A stretch of DNA of 64,000 nt, taken from Limanda limanda (taxonomy: Eukaryota; Chordata; Actinopteri; Pleuronectiformes; Pleuronectidae). The notes beneath the pieces were generated by a model. It was not told where the DNA came from. It made no database searches and was given only the letters and a program-made list of their open reading frames with translations. Numbering within the stretch: the first letter of the stretch is position 1; each line of letters opens with the position of its first letter. Shown here piece after piece: positions 13,561 through 27,060 of this stretch. The stretch lies in the NCBI RefSeq assembly GCF_963576545.1, contig NC_083639.1, forward strand, positions 27,756,647 through 27,820,646. The letters run 5' to 3'. A program made the translations under genes and the position numbers.

Positions 13561-15600
13561 TTTACTTCAGTCCACCGCTCTGACTCGTTCTCTCCGTCCA
13601 CTCGTCTCCACATCGGCTGAGAGACGTGAACTTTAAAACTGTCTGTGAGGAATTAAGGTGGATTTAATGAAGAGAGAGAGAGAGAGAGACAAAGCCCACA
13701 TGCTTACACAACATTTCCTCAGCTCATTAAGCACAAGTCAGACACATCAGCAGGAAGAGTAACTTGTTAGGAAGCTTTTAGGGGAGAAAAGCAAGATGTA
13801 GGATTTCCTGCCTCTTCACTGTTTGTGGGAAATGCTTTCATGGGACTAATGAAGGAGAGAAGGTGATTATGTCTCGGCTCAGATCCCTGAGGTTGGAGCA
13901 GCTCGGGTTAGATCAGGTGAATTAACAGTGAGGAGGAGGAAAGTGATGTGAAGCCGCTGGTTCAACGTGATCGTCCAAAACTAAGATTTCAATTCGAGGA
14001 GCAGTTATTTCACAAATCTATTAAAAAGCCTCAGTTAAGTTCAGAGTCAAGTTTTTACTGTTGCACACGAGATTAATGAAAACTTCAACCTTTTCTTCTC
14101 TCCGTGGGTTTGTTGGTTTAAACAAAATCTGTGGGACGGATTTCAAGGACAGACATCACGTTGTGGTTCAGATCCAAACAAAGATCCATGACATTGTTTT
14201 TAAACTTTCTTTCCCAGAAGATGAGACTTTTTCGTATTGACATTGTATTTGCAGCTCGTTCTGTTGTCAAAACCCTAAATAATTCTCGACGTTTTTGATT
14301 TTCTCGCAGTGACTTTCTATTGCTTGTGAAGATCTTTACTTTATATTTCAAAGAGATGTGATAATGTCCAATTTCATAATTTTCTATCTGCAGAATCTTT
14401 ATGGCTGTGAAGTGTACGAGCGTCTCACAGGACCACCGAGTCTCACGTGTCCCATCTGCTGCAGGTTGGACGACAGGGACGCTTCCGTGTTTCAACAAAT
14501 CTCGAAATGGACTTAATTTATTCATTTGTTCCTGGACAGTTGGATTCAGAGACAAGTTGACACAGACAGATGTGAGCAGCTTTTGGCAGAAAGAGGCTGA
14601 TGGCGAAAAACAACACAACTTTGTCGTTTGTTTATTTCTCACGTTGGAGCACAACTAAACGTGTTAGCTGAGAAACGCTTTAAATACAGCTGTGAGAAAA
14701 TGTTCCTTTATTTCTCAGAGAATAATTTATGGATCTGATATTGATGCAATGTGGTTCTGATCCAATACAAAATTTGGATCTGGTTAATTTAAATCTGGCT
14801 TAATTTGAAAATAAAACGTTGCTGTCAAAAGAAATTAGCGGAGTTACACCAAATTAATCAAATTCCTTAATTGCAGTTAAATTCTCCCTAAAATAGAAAT
14901 ATGTGTATTTAAAGAATAAAATGTGTAAATCTTTCTCCACCATTTAGCTTGAGTGAAATTGAATATTTAAATTCTGTGGCGTCACGTGACTGTGACATCA
15001 TCAACCAGGGTGCTGTATTAAGCAGCTGATTGGACCACAGCTCTGTTTGAATCTGTCACTGAACAGGTTCATCACCTTCAGTCACAACTTCCTGTTTTTA
15101 ATGGTGATGGTGAATATGGAGTTTGAGCTTCTCCTCGTGTTTCCACAATAAAAAAATTAAATGTCTGGATTTAATTTCCAGAAGCAGAAACGCTTCCTTT
15201 ATTATAATCACATATTCACAGCTAACAAACTGATTTTTGGATGAGATCTCCATTTTAAAAGAGTCTCTGTAAATAATCCCAGTTACTGTCATTCATATCA
15301 CTCTGTTGATGGATTCATTTGTAGCTCTGTTGCGATGGTGACAGTTTGCGATCTTTTAGATAAAACATATTTTGTCCTGCTGTACTTCTTCTAACAATAT
15401 GTCCACTGTGTCTTTGGCCATGAACAGTTTATTCAGCCATTGGTTCTTTGTCAGCATTGGAGTTTGTTTCTCATTCTTCCTTATAGCAGCTTTTTAACTT
15501 TCTACAATTCTTTGTTCCTATTATATTAAACTATTGTAGATAAAGAATCATACAAGTCCTGGTTACCTCATATTCTAGTATTCATTGTCTATGTCTTGTC
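13561..15600. other. Non-coding stretch
   Basis: Short (GA)n at 13671-13690. A minus-strand open frame of 178 codons at 14118-14654 is about what chance yields in a window this size, has no recognisable domain and is A+T-rich, so it is not called. No exon or repeat family is recognised. Confidence 0.45.
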
Positions 15601-15790
15601 TTTAAGATTCAAGAATCAAGATTCAAGAGTTTATTATCAAATGCACAACAATAGCATTAAGCCGTCGCTGGCAATGAAATGCTTGAGTGCATGTGTGCTG
15701 ATTATTTTTACAACCAAAAAAATAAATAAAATAGAAATAGAATAAATAGAATAAAATAGAATATCATACATTTAAAATATAAAATAAAAT
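15601..15790 (-). mobile_element. LINE 3'-end fragment (reversed)
   Basis: TTCAAGAGTTTATTATCA, ATGCACAACAATAGCATT and GCAATGAAATGCTTGAGTGC form a conserved string that I know from reversed 3' ends of common fish LINEs. An A+T-rich decay product (AATAGAATAAATAG repeats) follows. 5' truncated; family not certain. Confidence 0.5.
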
Positions 15791-15824
15791 ATATATATCT
15801 TTGCTTTCTGTGAGCCCGGACTCC

Positions 15825-15973
15825 CCCCCTACCCCCCCTCTCAGTGGTTCGCTCCACTCCGCTCCTCTGCTCTTCATCCCCGCCCCTCTCTCCGGTGCCC
15901 AGTCGAGCTCCAGCCCGGTAACCGAGCGCACACCGAGCCGTGAAGCCTCCTGCGCACCGGCCGCTCGGTAGGT
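15825..15973 (+). promoter_or_regulatory. CpG-dense candidate promoter / first exon with splice donor
   Basis: About 14 CpG dinucleotides lie within roughly 130 bp in an otherwise CpG-poor region. A GC box CCCCGCCCC is at 15878-15886. The block ends in a good splice donor, CTCG|GTAGGT, at 15968-15973. This is what a vertebrate non-coding first exon looks like. No ATG-led coding frame is seen before the donor, so it would be 5'UTR of a gene whose coding exons lie elsewhere. A (TCC)n array follows within 12 bp. It could be a chance GC-rich patch. Confidence 0.35.
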
Positions 15974-15984
15974 CACATCTCACT

Positions 15985-16066
15985 TCTCCTCCTCCTCCTC
16001 CTCCTCCTCCTCCTCCTCCTCCTGCTCCTTCTCCTCCTACTGCTCCTCCTGCTCCTCCTGCTCCTC
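15985..16066. repeat. (TCC)n trinucleotide array, partly degenerate
   Basis: Perfect CTC/TCC units to about 16021, then interrupted by CTGCTCCT-type variants. Confidence 0.9.
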
Positions 16067-16428
16067 TTTCTTTCTTGCTGGGTTGTTTTCCTTCCTTTTT
16101 ACATTTCTTGTTTTGATTCAGCGGATGGTTTTATGGATTTATTGTGTGTTTGGTCCCCGCGATTCTTCTCCGGAGCTTTCACCTGCTGCTCGATCTGCTC
16201 CACAGAAAACCTGCACAGATTTGATTTATTTATTGGTTCTCTTATGTTTTTTATTTTCTCTTTCTTTTCATTTTGAGAAATGCTCTTTTCTTCTAGTTGT
16301 ATTTGTGTGTTTTGATTTTGGTGCATTTTATTCTTCTGGTTTTTTTTGGTGTTTTTTCTTTATAAAAGCCAATTGGGATTTAAATTTCTCTTGAACTTGA
16401 ACATTGCACAGGCAGCATGACAGAACAC
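16067..16428. other. Short T-rich non-coding stretch
   Basis: T-rich sequence between two triplet arrays. It includes TTTTTTTTGG near 16341. Nothing gene-like is seen. Confidence 0.5.
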
Positions 16429-16444
16429 CATGATGATGATGATG

Positions 16445-16502
<58 letters not shown>

Positions 16503-16503
16503 G
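16429..16503. repeat. (GAT)n trinucleotide array
   Basis: About 24 GAT/ATG units with one GAG interruption at 16444. In one frame this would read as poly-Asp, in the other strand as poly-His, Ile or Ser; no gene context supports either. Confidence 0.95.
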
Positions 16504-16632
16504 GGTGAGGATGAAGACAGGGGGCAGTTGTTGCACAGACATCCATGGACCTGCTTGTATTTCTCTTGGGACAGTTTCTGCCTGAATGTTGATCTGTGTT
16601 GCTCAGTTTCAGAGTGTAAACATGTTTTACTA

Positions 16633-18425
<1,793 letters not shown>

Positions 18426-18439
18426 ATGCCACCTGGTGG
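18426..18439 (-). promoter_or_regulatory. CTCF-like core, minus orientation
   Basis: Reads CCACCAGGTGGCAT on the minus strand, 13 of 14 positions of CCASYAGRKGGCRS. Forms a divergent pair with the core at 18539. Sequence match only. Confidence 0.4.
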
Positions 18440-18538
18440 AAATCAGTGTGAATGCAGCCTGTTTCTGACCCGATCTCTACGATGTTCGACTCATTTTAGT
18501 CCGAAGTTCAGCTTCATTGTGTGTAGTTTGTTCTGCAG

Positions 18539-18552
18539 CCTCCAGGGGGCAG
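18539..18552 (+). promoter_or_regulatory. CTCF-like core, plus orientation
   Basis: Reads CCTCCAGGGGGCAG, 13 of 14 positions of the CTCF core consensus, 113 bp from the opposite-facing core at 18426. Sequence match only. Confidence 0.4.
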
Positions 18553-20231
18553 TGTGGAGTGATGGGGTGGTTGGAAGTTGGCCGGGCGGTTGATATCCAG
18601 ACATTCTGGTCGACTGTCTTCTGGCTCTTCCTCTGTTGAAGCACAGTCATGAGTCGATTCCCCAAACTCTGAACCTTTGTCTTCTCACTGCGCCTGAGCC
18701 AAACGCCTGACCTGTCCAGACACAGTGAAAGTGAAACCAGGAAGCAAACAAACCTCTTCTCCTGTTTCTTTGATGGGTCAACTGGTAACGCAGTGTGGGG
18801 CTGAACAATAACTGGAAAGGTAAACAAGATCAGTTCTAAGTGTGATGATTAGAAACCATCAGAGGAGCAGAATCCCTCATAGCTATCGGTATTAAGTCAT
18901 ATAGATATTGTTGTAATACAGATTCATCGGACGACTCTGTGTGTGATCGGCTGATAAACCTGCAAGAAAAAGCTCTGAGAATCCAGTGTTCACTTCGTGC
19001 TCGGCTCCGAACACCAGACTGATCCGGTCAGAGAGCAGCTGGTGAACCTAGCGCAACATTTAGCAGCTAAAGAGCCGGATATTTCCCTCTGGAGTCGGTG
19101 GAGAACCAGAAATGGACCAAAAAATTCAGATAAATGGAAAATAACTCGACTGAGAATGAACGTTAATGCTTCTGTGTGACTGTTGAACTGCGAATAAGCA
19201 ACTGTCTGTGAACACAGACAAAATAATGAACTTAAAAGGGAATTATTTGTAAAAATGCTCAGCTTGTCTCTCTGCAAAAAGGCCGTGAGGAGAAACTTTG
19301 TGCACCAAACTCAGCTCTCGTGTTTTTCTTGAGTTTTCTCGGCTGAAACAGTCACAGTTGTTCCTGCTGAGCTGAATAAGTCGGTTGAAAAAGTCCCGGC
19401 TCATACATGTAAATCTCGAAAGTCTAAGGTTACCCACAGCCGAGTGAAAATATTCCCAGTCAGTACTGGGAGCTGCAGCTCTGATGCACGAGTCCACTGG
19501 TGCGTGAACAGCAGCTGTATCGATAACAACCAGGCTCATGAAAACAGGGATGAATAAATAATATCTCCGATTTTAACTTGCTCACGTTAATTATTGAGCA
19601 GCTCTGTGCTGATAATGAATAGATGCTGCTGCACTTTGACTCCTCGTGTGGAACCTCATTAGTGTTTGTGCCGTGCAGGATTTGTGTGTTATTTAGTTTG
19701 GCTGCGCACACACACACACACACACACACACAGTGTTGCCACAAGGCATTGTTGTTGCCTGTGTTGAAGAAAATTGATTTTCATATTGATTTTAGTTGCA
19801 TATTTACAGGTTTCCAACATGACTGCATATTTCTTTTGCAGCACAACAAGTTAAAATTTTAAAGTCAGATTGTAAAAGTTTATCTGAGGATTTGTAGTTT
19901 AGATTCTGTTTAATGTTTAATTCAGGTCATCACTTTATTATTCATTCTTTTTAATTCTCATTATTGATAAAACTAGTCACTGCAGGAGGACTCACTGTTT
20001 CCAGACTGTCCAATGCTGCAGCTCCTCTTTTCAGCCTCTGTCTCAAACACTTGGTTTTACCTCCTGTCCCTTTAAGACCCCCCTCCCCCCTCTCCTTATG
20101 AAGCCCTGTGCGATCAATAGTCCTGCCAAGGTGAGCGAACCCGACCCAAACCTAGATAGAATCAACCTTTTACTTGCTTTTGTTAGACTCGCCGCGAGTT
20201 GTAGATCTTGCAAATGCAGGAATCCATGTTC
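18553..20231. other. Non-coding stretch
   Basis: One short (CA)n at 19707-19732. No gene or repeat family is recognised. Open frames are under 100 codons and overlap antisense frames. Confidence 0.5.
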
Positions 20232-20302
20232 CAGGAGCTACAGGAGCTGAAGGAGCTGAAGGAGCTGAAGGAACTGAAGGAGCTGAAGGAGCTGAAGGAG
20301 CT
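20232..20302. repeat. 9-bp minisatellite (GGAGCTGAA)
   Basis: About eight tandem GGAGCTGAA units with one GGAACTGAA variant. The unit keeps frame (Gly-Ala-Glu) but sits in an 82-codon frame with no other support. Confidence 0.9.
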
Positions 20303-22959
20303 TCACCACTGCCTGAGCAGAACCGTTACAACACAAAGACTTGTTATAACACACGAGAGGAAAGAGAAACGTGTGTCTCTGTGAATGCTCCTGAAAAAAC
20401 TGAATGTTCCTTCAGGACTTAATCATTGAGACATTCACATGCGACACTTCAACAGAAGCTTTGAGCCGATCTCACGTCCTTTGTTCACTCAGACTCGAGG
20501 TCACTTCATCAGAATATAATGTACAGAACATTCACTCTGCAGCTCAGTGTGTCCATGACTCGTGTTCCTCAAACATTTCCCTGCAAACTTCTCCCACCTT
20601 GAGCAGAAAAGACTAGTTTCTTAAAAGCTTCAAACTTCAAATTCAGTCGCTATCAGCTGAACAAACTCTGCTGGTGTCACTTTTGTGAGAGACGAACCCG
20701 GAAGTGTCCGTCTCTCCAGGTCAGTCGACATCTTTCTGAATGTTTCTCTCGAGATGCGATTCCTACAAACGTGGATTTTTAAAAATGGAGGCTTGCAGTC
20801 CTTTTGTGAGAGGTGCATTTGTTTTCTATATTTCACCGTCTCAATTTCCGTGTGGACTGACTGAATAATGAGGAAAACAACAGACAAGAAATGTTGTTGC
20901 CCTGTAAACAAATATAGTTTATACTTTACTGAATAAGTGTCCATTGTTTTGTGCTGCTGGTGTTTAAACGTTAATCTGCAGCATCATGTTTGTACAGTTC
21001 TGCCTCCGACTGCAGGTTTGTGGTTTTGTAAGAACCCACCAGAGAAGCTTCGGGCGGTTTCACAGAGCGATCGTTCGCTGGAGCTTCAGGCTCTTGTTTC
21101 TTTCTTGTTTTTACACATTAAGGAAACGTGAAGCAGCTCAGGAGCCTCTGGATTTTATATTTTTATTTCTCATCCCCACTTATTTGTTATGTTATATTAT
21201 GTTTCATTCATTGCAGAAGCGATTTTGCGTTTCTGTTGCTCACGGATTTGTTTTTCCTGCTGATCAGCGTCGAATCCAAACTCTCTTCCAGTGAACTGGT
21301 CTGTAAATAAGGAAACTGAGGAAGTGAACATACTTGAAGAATAAAACTTTATTCTGGAAAGTGATTCTTCATCTATTCGGTACCAAAACTAGATTCTGAC
21401 AAATACAAAAGCTTTCCGATAACGTCAAATGATACGAGCCATTCACACACATATAGGTATCAACCTTTACTGCATGTATGCCGTTGTGTGACTTTTATTT
21501 TTACAAAATAAACAGAACAGAAAAGTGTGCATCTGTGTATCTTTATTCCTCTGTGGTTGTATTTGTTTTCTTTAATTTACAGATGTTTGTAATATATTTT
21601 ACTGTTAATTGTCAAGGCTTGATTACAATGTTTAGTCATAAGGGTTTAATAATGACGTCAGAATCACAGCCATGTTTCAAATTGAATACATTGGTCTATA
21701 TTTATGAGTATCAGATATTTTTTAACTTACTAATATCGAAATCGCACTCATAGAACTGGACTTTTTAAAACGAACAAACTTCTTCAAACAACACTCCTCT
21801 CACACTGACGTCATGCAGGTTCATTTTTATTCTCCCATTGTTTTTACCTTTAAAAATAACAACACAGCAGCACAAATTAAAATCATATGTTCTCATCTGT
21901 TGAGCTTAATCTGGATGAGACATTTTCATTTACTTTATCACATGGAAACAAGTCACAGTCTTTTCAACACAAATCCAGTGTTGCAGCGTTTTACCTAAAT
22001 GCTCAGTATTACTGTTTCCTCTGGATTCATTAAGCTGTGGGCGCTGACAGCTGGAAAATTGCCCCTATAGCTCGAAAAATGTAAGGGTGACGGAAAGTAA
22101 TTTTCCGGCCTCATCTGGGAGAAAAAGACAATATATAAAAATCCATTTTATACAGTTAACGCTCCGTGAATTAGTCCCAGGAAGACAATCTGCACGTCAG
22201 AGGCAGAAATTATGCAAAAGTCTCTGCGGTAGAAACCGAATATCAAAGAGAAATAATTTGAGCCTGTGCAAGAAATATCAGATGTGTGTGTTTGAGACCC
22301 TTTTGGGTCAAAGTGTCAAATGTATTACTACTACAAATAATTTAAAAGCTGCTTCAAATGCATGAAACCAAACCGTCTGACTGACGTGCTTAATCTCTGT
22401 TTTGCTGATTCTTTCCCGACGGCGTTTCAGACACTCGCTGCAATTTGAAGAACCCCACGGAGAAAACAAAGAGTGAACTCATCAATTTTTTCTGATTGTA
22501 AAGACAGACGGTGGCTTCACTGAGGCCTCAGCAGGTTATATTAATGCAGGACGGCTTTGAGTCCAAATGAGAGTAGGGAAGAAAAGACAGTTTCTAGAAA
22601 GTGATGAATCAAAGTTTAAATCAGCAGCCAGTTGCAGTTGGATGAATTCTGATAACTTGACTTCATCAGATTAGTGAAAGAGGTGATGATAGCACTGACT
22701 TCTACAATCAGGATGTTTGATGCATCGGCACAAAAGAAAAATACATTAAATCAGATGTTTCCTCTTCCTCGCACACGATGATGATGATGAGATTTACTTT
22801 TACCTCAGAGAAGTTATTTTTTTCCACCTGCATTTGTTAGTTAGCAGCATTTCATAGAAAGCAAATGGACAGATCTGTGATGGATTGGATTTGCTGAGTG
22901 TTTCCTTCATCACATCAGGTCTTAGATCGATGTGCGTCGACCTGTTTTAGCCGCTGCAC
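20303..22959. other. Long non-coding stretch, no recognised gene
   Basis: Unique sequence without microsatellites of note. 22000-22080 and 22400-22470 are mixed-composition blocks flanked by A+T-rich DNA. I see no exon with paired splice signals and no repeat family I can name. Confidence 0.45.
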
Positions 22960-23111
22960 TTTGAAGAAGTGGAGAAACGTTGTTACGTCAGTAGGGAGCG
23001 GGTTCTGAAGTCGCTCTCCGGTGGTGAAGCATTCAAGGTCGCTCTGACTCTGGACGCTTCACCGCCGGCCGGCCGACAACAAAGCGGAGCGGTGCCAGGA
23101 ACCAGCGTGAG
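22960..23111 (+). promoter_or_regulatory. GC-rich block with CRE-like site and splice donor
   Basis: TTACGTCA at 22983-22990 is a CRE/ATF-type variant. The following 110 bp are CpG-rich (GCCGGCCGGCCGAC at 23066) and end at AGC|GTGAGC (23106-23111), a usable splice donor. Could be a second, weaker first-exon candidate or an ordinary GC-rich patch. Confidence 0.22.
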
Positions 23112-23316
23112 CTCAGCTTCCTCTCTCCTGTTTGCTTGTTTGTGGCTGAGCTGTTTGATTCCTCGACAACGGAACTCATGAATACGCTTTTCTTACTGTG
23201 GATGAACGGGCTGAGAGCATGTTTACTGACTCGTCTTTGTCAGCATCTCTCTCTCTCTCTCTTCGCTTTGCCAAAACGTTCATGTAAACTCTTATTAATG
23301 CAAATTGCCTGCACAA

Positions 23317-23318
<2 letters not shown>

Positions 23319-23384
<66 letters not shown>
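23319..23384. repeat. (TC)n microsatellite
   Basis: About 33 perfect TC units, with a shorter TC tract at 23246-23263 just upstream. Confidence 0.95.
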
Positions 23385-23389
<5 letters not shown>

Positions 23390-24040
23390 GCCCTCCTCTC
23401 TCGCTCGCTCTCACTTAGAAACTCTGCCTTCCTCCTCCCTGATTCAGCAGAAACGTGGAAACAGATGGAAACCTCTCTGAAGATCACGTCAGCGTGCTTT
23501 CAAACCCACACTGAGTTTCAGTGTGAGAACTGCACAGCATCATGAAACGCCCTGTGAGGCCTGAGGTCAGAGGTCGTAACCAGGAAGAAAACACAAGATT
23601 AATGTGACGATCTGCACAAATATCAAGATGCTTTTCATCAAATGTAATTTTGATCCATGAGGTGAAGCTCATTTTCAAACAAGGAACATTAACTTTGAAT
23701 CCTAGTATTGAGATAATATTCAGTGAGTGGAGGATCTGCAGCAGATCACCAAAGAGGGGAGAGGTCAAGTTCCAAAGGCAGAGCCGTGACCTCTATGAAT
23801 GTGATGGAGCCACGATGAGATGATTGCACAGTTAATTCATGAAACGTTTCAGCTGCTACTAAAACATGATCTGTTTATAATCATATATCCTTATGAGTTT
23901 CAGGTTAATGACGAGATAACGGTCGATAAATCGATGCAGAAAGATGTGTGCTGCTCTCTTATTAGCATGCATGTTGCTAAATGACACAAAAGTCAGTGCT
24001 TTACTTAAAAGACACTAAAGCAAGTGATCCAGAGGTGAAG
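23385..24040. other. Non-coding stretch
   Basis: No gene or recognised repeat. Short open frames only. Confidence 0.5.
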
Positions 24041-24960
24041 AATGTGGGAGGAGGGGAAGAAAAAGGACACAGGTGCAAAGACAGGAAAAAAGAAGAGAAG
24101 AGAAGAGAATCATTAGAAAGGCCAAAAGATGAAAAAGAACAGGGAGCGTGTGTGAGGCAGGAGGAGAAGAAGAAAGTGGAGATGGCTGGATAAAAGGGAA
24201 ACAAGATCAAAGAGGGAGAAGAACAAGAGAACGGGAGAAGGTAGGAAAGTGGAGGAGACGAGATGGGGAAGAGAACATGAGAAAGTGATGAAAGAAAGAA
24301 GAAGAGGAGGAGGAGAAGGAGCAGAGGAGGAGTGCGAGTGGAGATTTGTGTGTGTGCATCTCTAATGACTGATAACACGAAGCTGACGCTGAATTATAGA
24401 TGCAGCCGAGGTGAAACTTTCATGAAAATGTTACTAAGCCATTCAAAGATTAGTCAAACAAACCTCAGACGTGACCTGCGAGAAGGAGGGATGAGAAGAG
24501 GAAGAGGAGGGGTTGAGGGAAGGGAAGACGGAGTGGTGGCGTGTGGGGGGGAAAGGGACATAGAGGATAGAGAGGGGAGGAGAAAGGAGGAGAAAGGGCA
24601 CAAGAGTAATGGAAAAGATGGATGGGTGAAGAGGGGAGGTATAGAGAGAGAGAGAAATTAATGAATGAGAGATGGGACAGAAGAAAGTAAGATGGAAAGG
24701 AGGGAGGTGAAAAGGAGGGAACAGGAGGACAGAAAGGAGAAGAGGAGGAGGTGTTGAAGGGGTAAAGGTTCAGAAAATATGGAAGGAGAGGACAGAAGGA
24801 GGTATAGAAAGGGAGGAGAGGAGTTAGAAGAGAACAGATGGAAAGACGAGGTAAACGAGAAGAGATGAGGAGACGGAGGAGAGGAAGAGAAGGTGGAGAG
24901 GTGGTCGGGGGAGTTGAGGTCTCGTAGCAGCTGGATGGAGAGAAAGACGGAGGTGTGGAA
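24041..24960 (+). repeat. Purine-rich (G+A) low-complexity kilobase
   Basis: About 900 bp in which the plus strand is strongly biased to G and A (GGAGGAG, AGAAAG, GAGAAGA strings) with no fixed period, broken near 24345-24480 by ordinary sequence. Long open frames on either strand reflect this composition, not a gene. Confidence 0.75.
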
Positions 24961-25017
24961 CATCGGTTGAGATCAGATTCTCTGTGATCTTTCTAAGCAG
25001 ATGATGTCAAAAATGAG

Positions 25018-25045
25018 TAATAATAATAATAACAATAACAATAAC

Positions 25046-25128
<83 letters not shown>
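25018..25128. repeat. (AAT)n microsatellite
   Basis: TAA/AAT units with scattered AAC interruptions. The preceding T-rich strand would read poly-Leu on the minus strand, an artefact. Confidence 0.95.
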
Positions 25129-25483
25129 TACTAATGGGATCAAACAGTAAGTTGTAAAGAGCGTGTGTGTGAGGAAACATCTGTAAACTGACTCATTAAC
25201 ACGTTCCTTCTTACAAACAACGCACAAAACACAACATGTCTGCACGTGTGTATCATCTGTGTGTGTGTCTGCGTGTGTGTAGAACCTGGAACAAACGCTC
25301 ATATCTGTGTGTGTGTGTGTGTGTTTGTGTTAATGTGGATACACGTGTGATCTAATTATTCCCCCCAGGCTTTGTATGGTCTGTGCATTAATAATGACAT
25401 CATTAGCTAATTTCCATTTAACAGAACAGTTTACAGTCGTTATCTGTTAAGAGCTGACGCTTGTTGTGTCGTTCCTTAATCAG
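25129..25483. other. Short non-coding stretch
   Basis: Includes a (GT)n of about 22 bp at 25303-25324. The end at 25462-25483 (TGTTGTGTCGTTCCTTAATCAG) could be a weak splice acceptor for the BED exon that follows. Confidence 0.4.
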
Positions 25484-25679
25484 CTGGAAACTCTGCCGAC
25501 AAAGAGTCGTGTATGGAAGCACTTTGCGTTTGAGGCAGATGACCGTGGCGTTATCATTAACGCCACGAAGCCATTCTGCAAACGATGCTACCGTGGTCTT
25601 CAGACCAAGGGGAGGTAATACTTCCAATTTAGCAAAGCACCTGAAAGACGCTCATCCGGATTTGTTTAAAGAATTCAAG
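25484..25679 (+). pseudogene. Frameshifted BED zinc-finger exon of a hAT transposase
   Basis: Translation shows the hallmarks of a BED-type DNA-binding finger, as found at the N-terminus of hAT transposases and ZBED proteins: SRVWKHFAFEADD, then FCKRCYRG (the Cys pair at 25577 and 25586), then GGNTSNLAKHLKDAHP (the His pair). Two reading frames are needed. The first half reads from 25484, while the GGNTSN half reads in the next frame from 25611, so a single extra base lies in or near the G-run at 25609-25613. A consensus splice donor GTGAGT follows at 25680, and TTAATCAG just before 25484 could be an acceptor. The catalytic hAT domain is not seen. The frameshift and isolation argue for a dead transposon fragment rather than a host ZBED gene. 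I did not reconstruct the intact frame. Confidence 0.75.
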
Positions 25680-25975
25680 GTGAGTTCTGATTCATATTAA
25701 CTGTAAATCAATGCTAAGCTCGTTTTAATGCATAACGTGTCTCACAACAATGCGTCACTCACATACGTCACTCACATGCGTCCGCAACTACCGTATAACC
25801 CACAGTATATGCGCATTAAGCACATTCAACTACCGTATATGACATTAACAACATCCAAAGAATGAACTTTTGGAATCATTTTTTACCGTGGTATTGAAAT
25901 TGGCATCCAGAATCGTGTTATTTTACTGGTATTGGCACCGACTACTGGATTTTTGGTATCGAGACACCCCTGGTC
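25484..25975 (+). mobile_element. hAT transposon remnant, right end present
   Basis: The BED exon is followed at 25855-25975 by sequence ending GGTATCGAGACACCCCTGG. Read on the minus strand this begins CCAGGGGTGTCTCGATACC, the kind of inverted terminal sequence seen at hAT ends in fish. The matching left end was not found, so boundaries and target duplication are unknown; 25680-25855 is presumed internal sequence. Confidence 0.5.
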
Positions 25976-26826
25976 TGTACAAATGTTTGCATTGAGGCAT
26001 TGCTGCCTCACATTTAAATATGTATTTACTATAAATCTTTCATGTAGATTATTGTTCGTCGAGCTGGTCTGACTGACGTCCGATCTCTGGGAAAGAATCC
26101 AGCTTAATGGAAACCTCATTCCTGGATGTTCCTCTGGCCTTTAGCCTCATGCTAACAACACCGGCTCCTCGATGTGAGGACGTGTGTTGTTGTAGCCGAC
26201 GACAATTACCGAGCAGCCTCATCATTTGTGGTTATTTAATCAGAGTGGCCGTCTGGCTCGGCTGCGTTAGCAATGCCCCTGTCGCCCCGGTGGAACCTGC
26301 AGCTCCGCCGCTGCCAAACGCTTTGGCTCCCGCTTCCTCCATCTATCATCCGCTCGTTCATCCCAAAACATATTCCTCTCATCCGCCCACTGCCCCCCCC
26401 ACACAGCCTCGGGGGTGTTTTATCTGCACGGATCTGTCAGGTCGGCTGCGCTGTGAGGTCGCTCTGTGTATCATCCGTGCATCAGCTTTCCTGAAACGTT
26501 TAATCCATCTGCAGGAGCCTCGGTGGGACGTTGGCTTGTGCTGGGTCACATGACCACATTGAGTCGACCTCTCGCCGCCTCATCCATCAAACCTGAGGAT
26601 TCCTGGTGTCAGGGTTGTGGGTGGAAAAATGTCGATACTGGAAAATGTCAGTGGGCCTTCTGGCCAGTTACCCCCTGTTTAAAAATCGCATGGTTCCTTA
26701 TTGTCTAAGCACTTGTGCAAATATGAGTTTATGATGAAGACACTTTCGGTTACATCTTTACCTCAAAGATGCTTTTCTAACTTCACAGGACGATTTGTGC
26801 TTTTGTTTTGGAGAATTTAACCGTTA
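25976..26826. other. Non-coding stretch, partly GC-rich
   Basis: 26107-26553 is open for 148 codons but in overlapping frames, with no recognised domain and a proline/alanine-rich low-complexity middle; not called. 26200-26245 has a mixed homeobox-type string (GGTTATTTAATCAGAG) that might be conserved. Confidence 0.4.
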
Positions 26827-27060
26827 AGCTATTTTCAGACATGACCTGAGAACTGAGCTTTTACTTTCACACACGCACAACGTAGCGGGAGGTTTTCTGC
26901 ACAGAGGCGTTCACAACAGCAACAAATCCTCTGCGTTGTTCAGGCGAGAGGTCGAGCAGCTTATAAAAAAAAACAGAACGATATTTTAACCTGAAGTAAA
27001 GCAGGGAAGTTGGTGGTAGATGCTGCCGTCCTCCTGAGGCTGCGTGTTGCCTGAGAGGCA
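26820..27060 (+). repeat. Dispersed element, TTTTCAGAC family
   Basis: Starts GTTAAGCTATTTTCAGACAT, near-identical to the start of the element at 39545 (GTTAAGCTGTTTTCAGAC). The reversed terminal motif occurs at 49183. I recognise the phrase from fish interspersed repeats but cannot name the family; the right end is not certain. Confidence 0.45.

Noticed and set aside
14118..14654. 178-codon minus-strand open frame
   Set aside because: With about 6000 stop-to-stop intervals in six frames and a chance near 0.0002 of each reaching this length under equal base use, about one is expected; no domain or splice context seen.
26107..26553. 148-codon plus-strand frame
   Set aside because: GC-rich, Pro/Ala low complexity, a second overlapping frame of 73 codons, and no recognisable motif.
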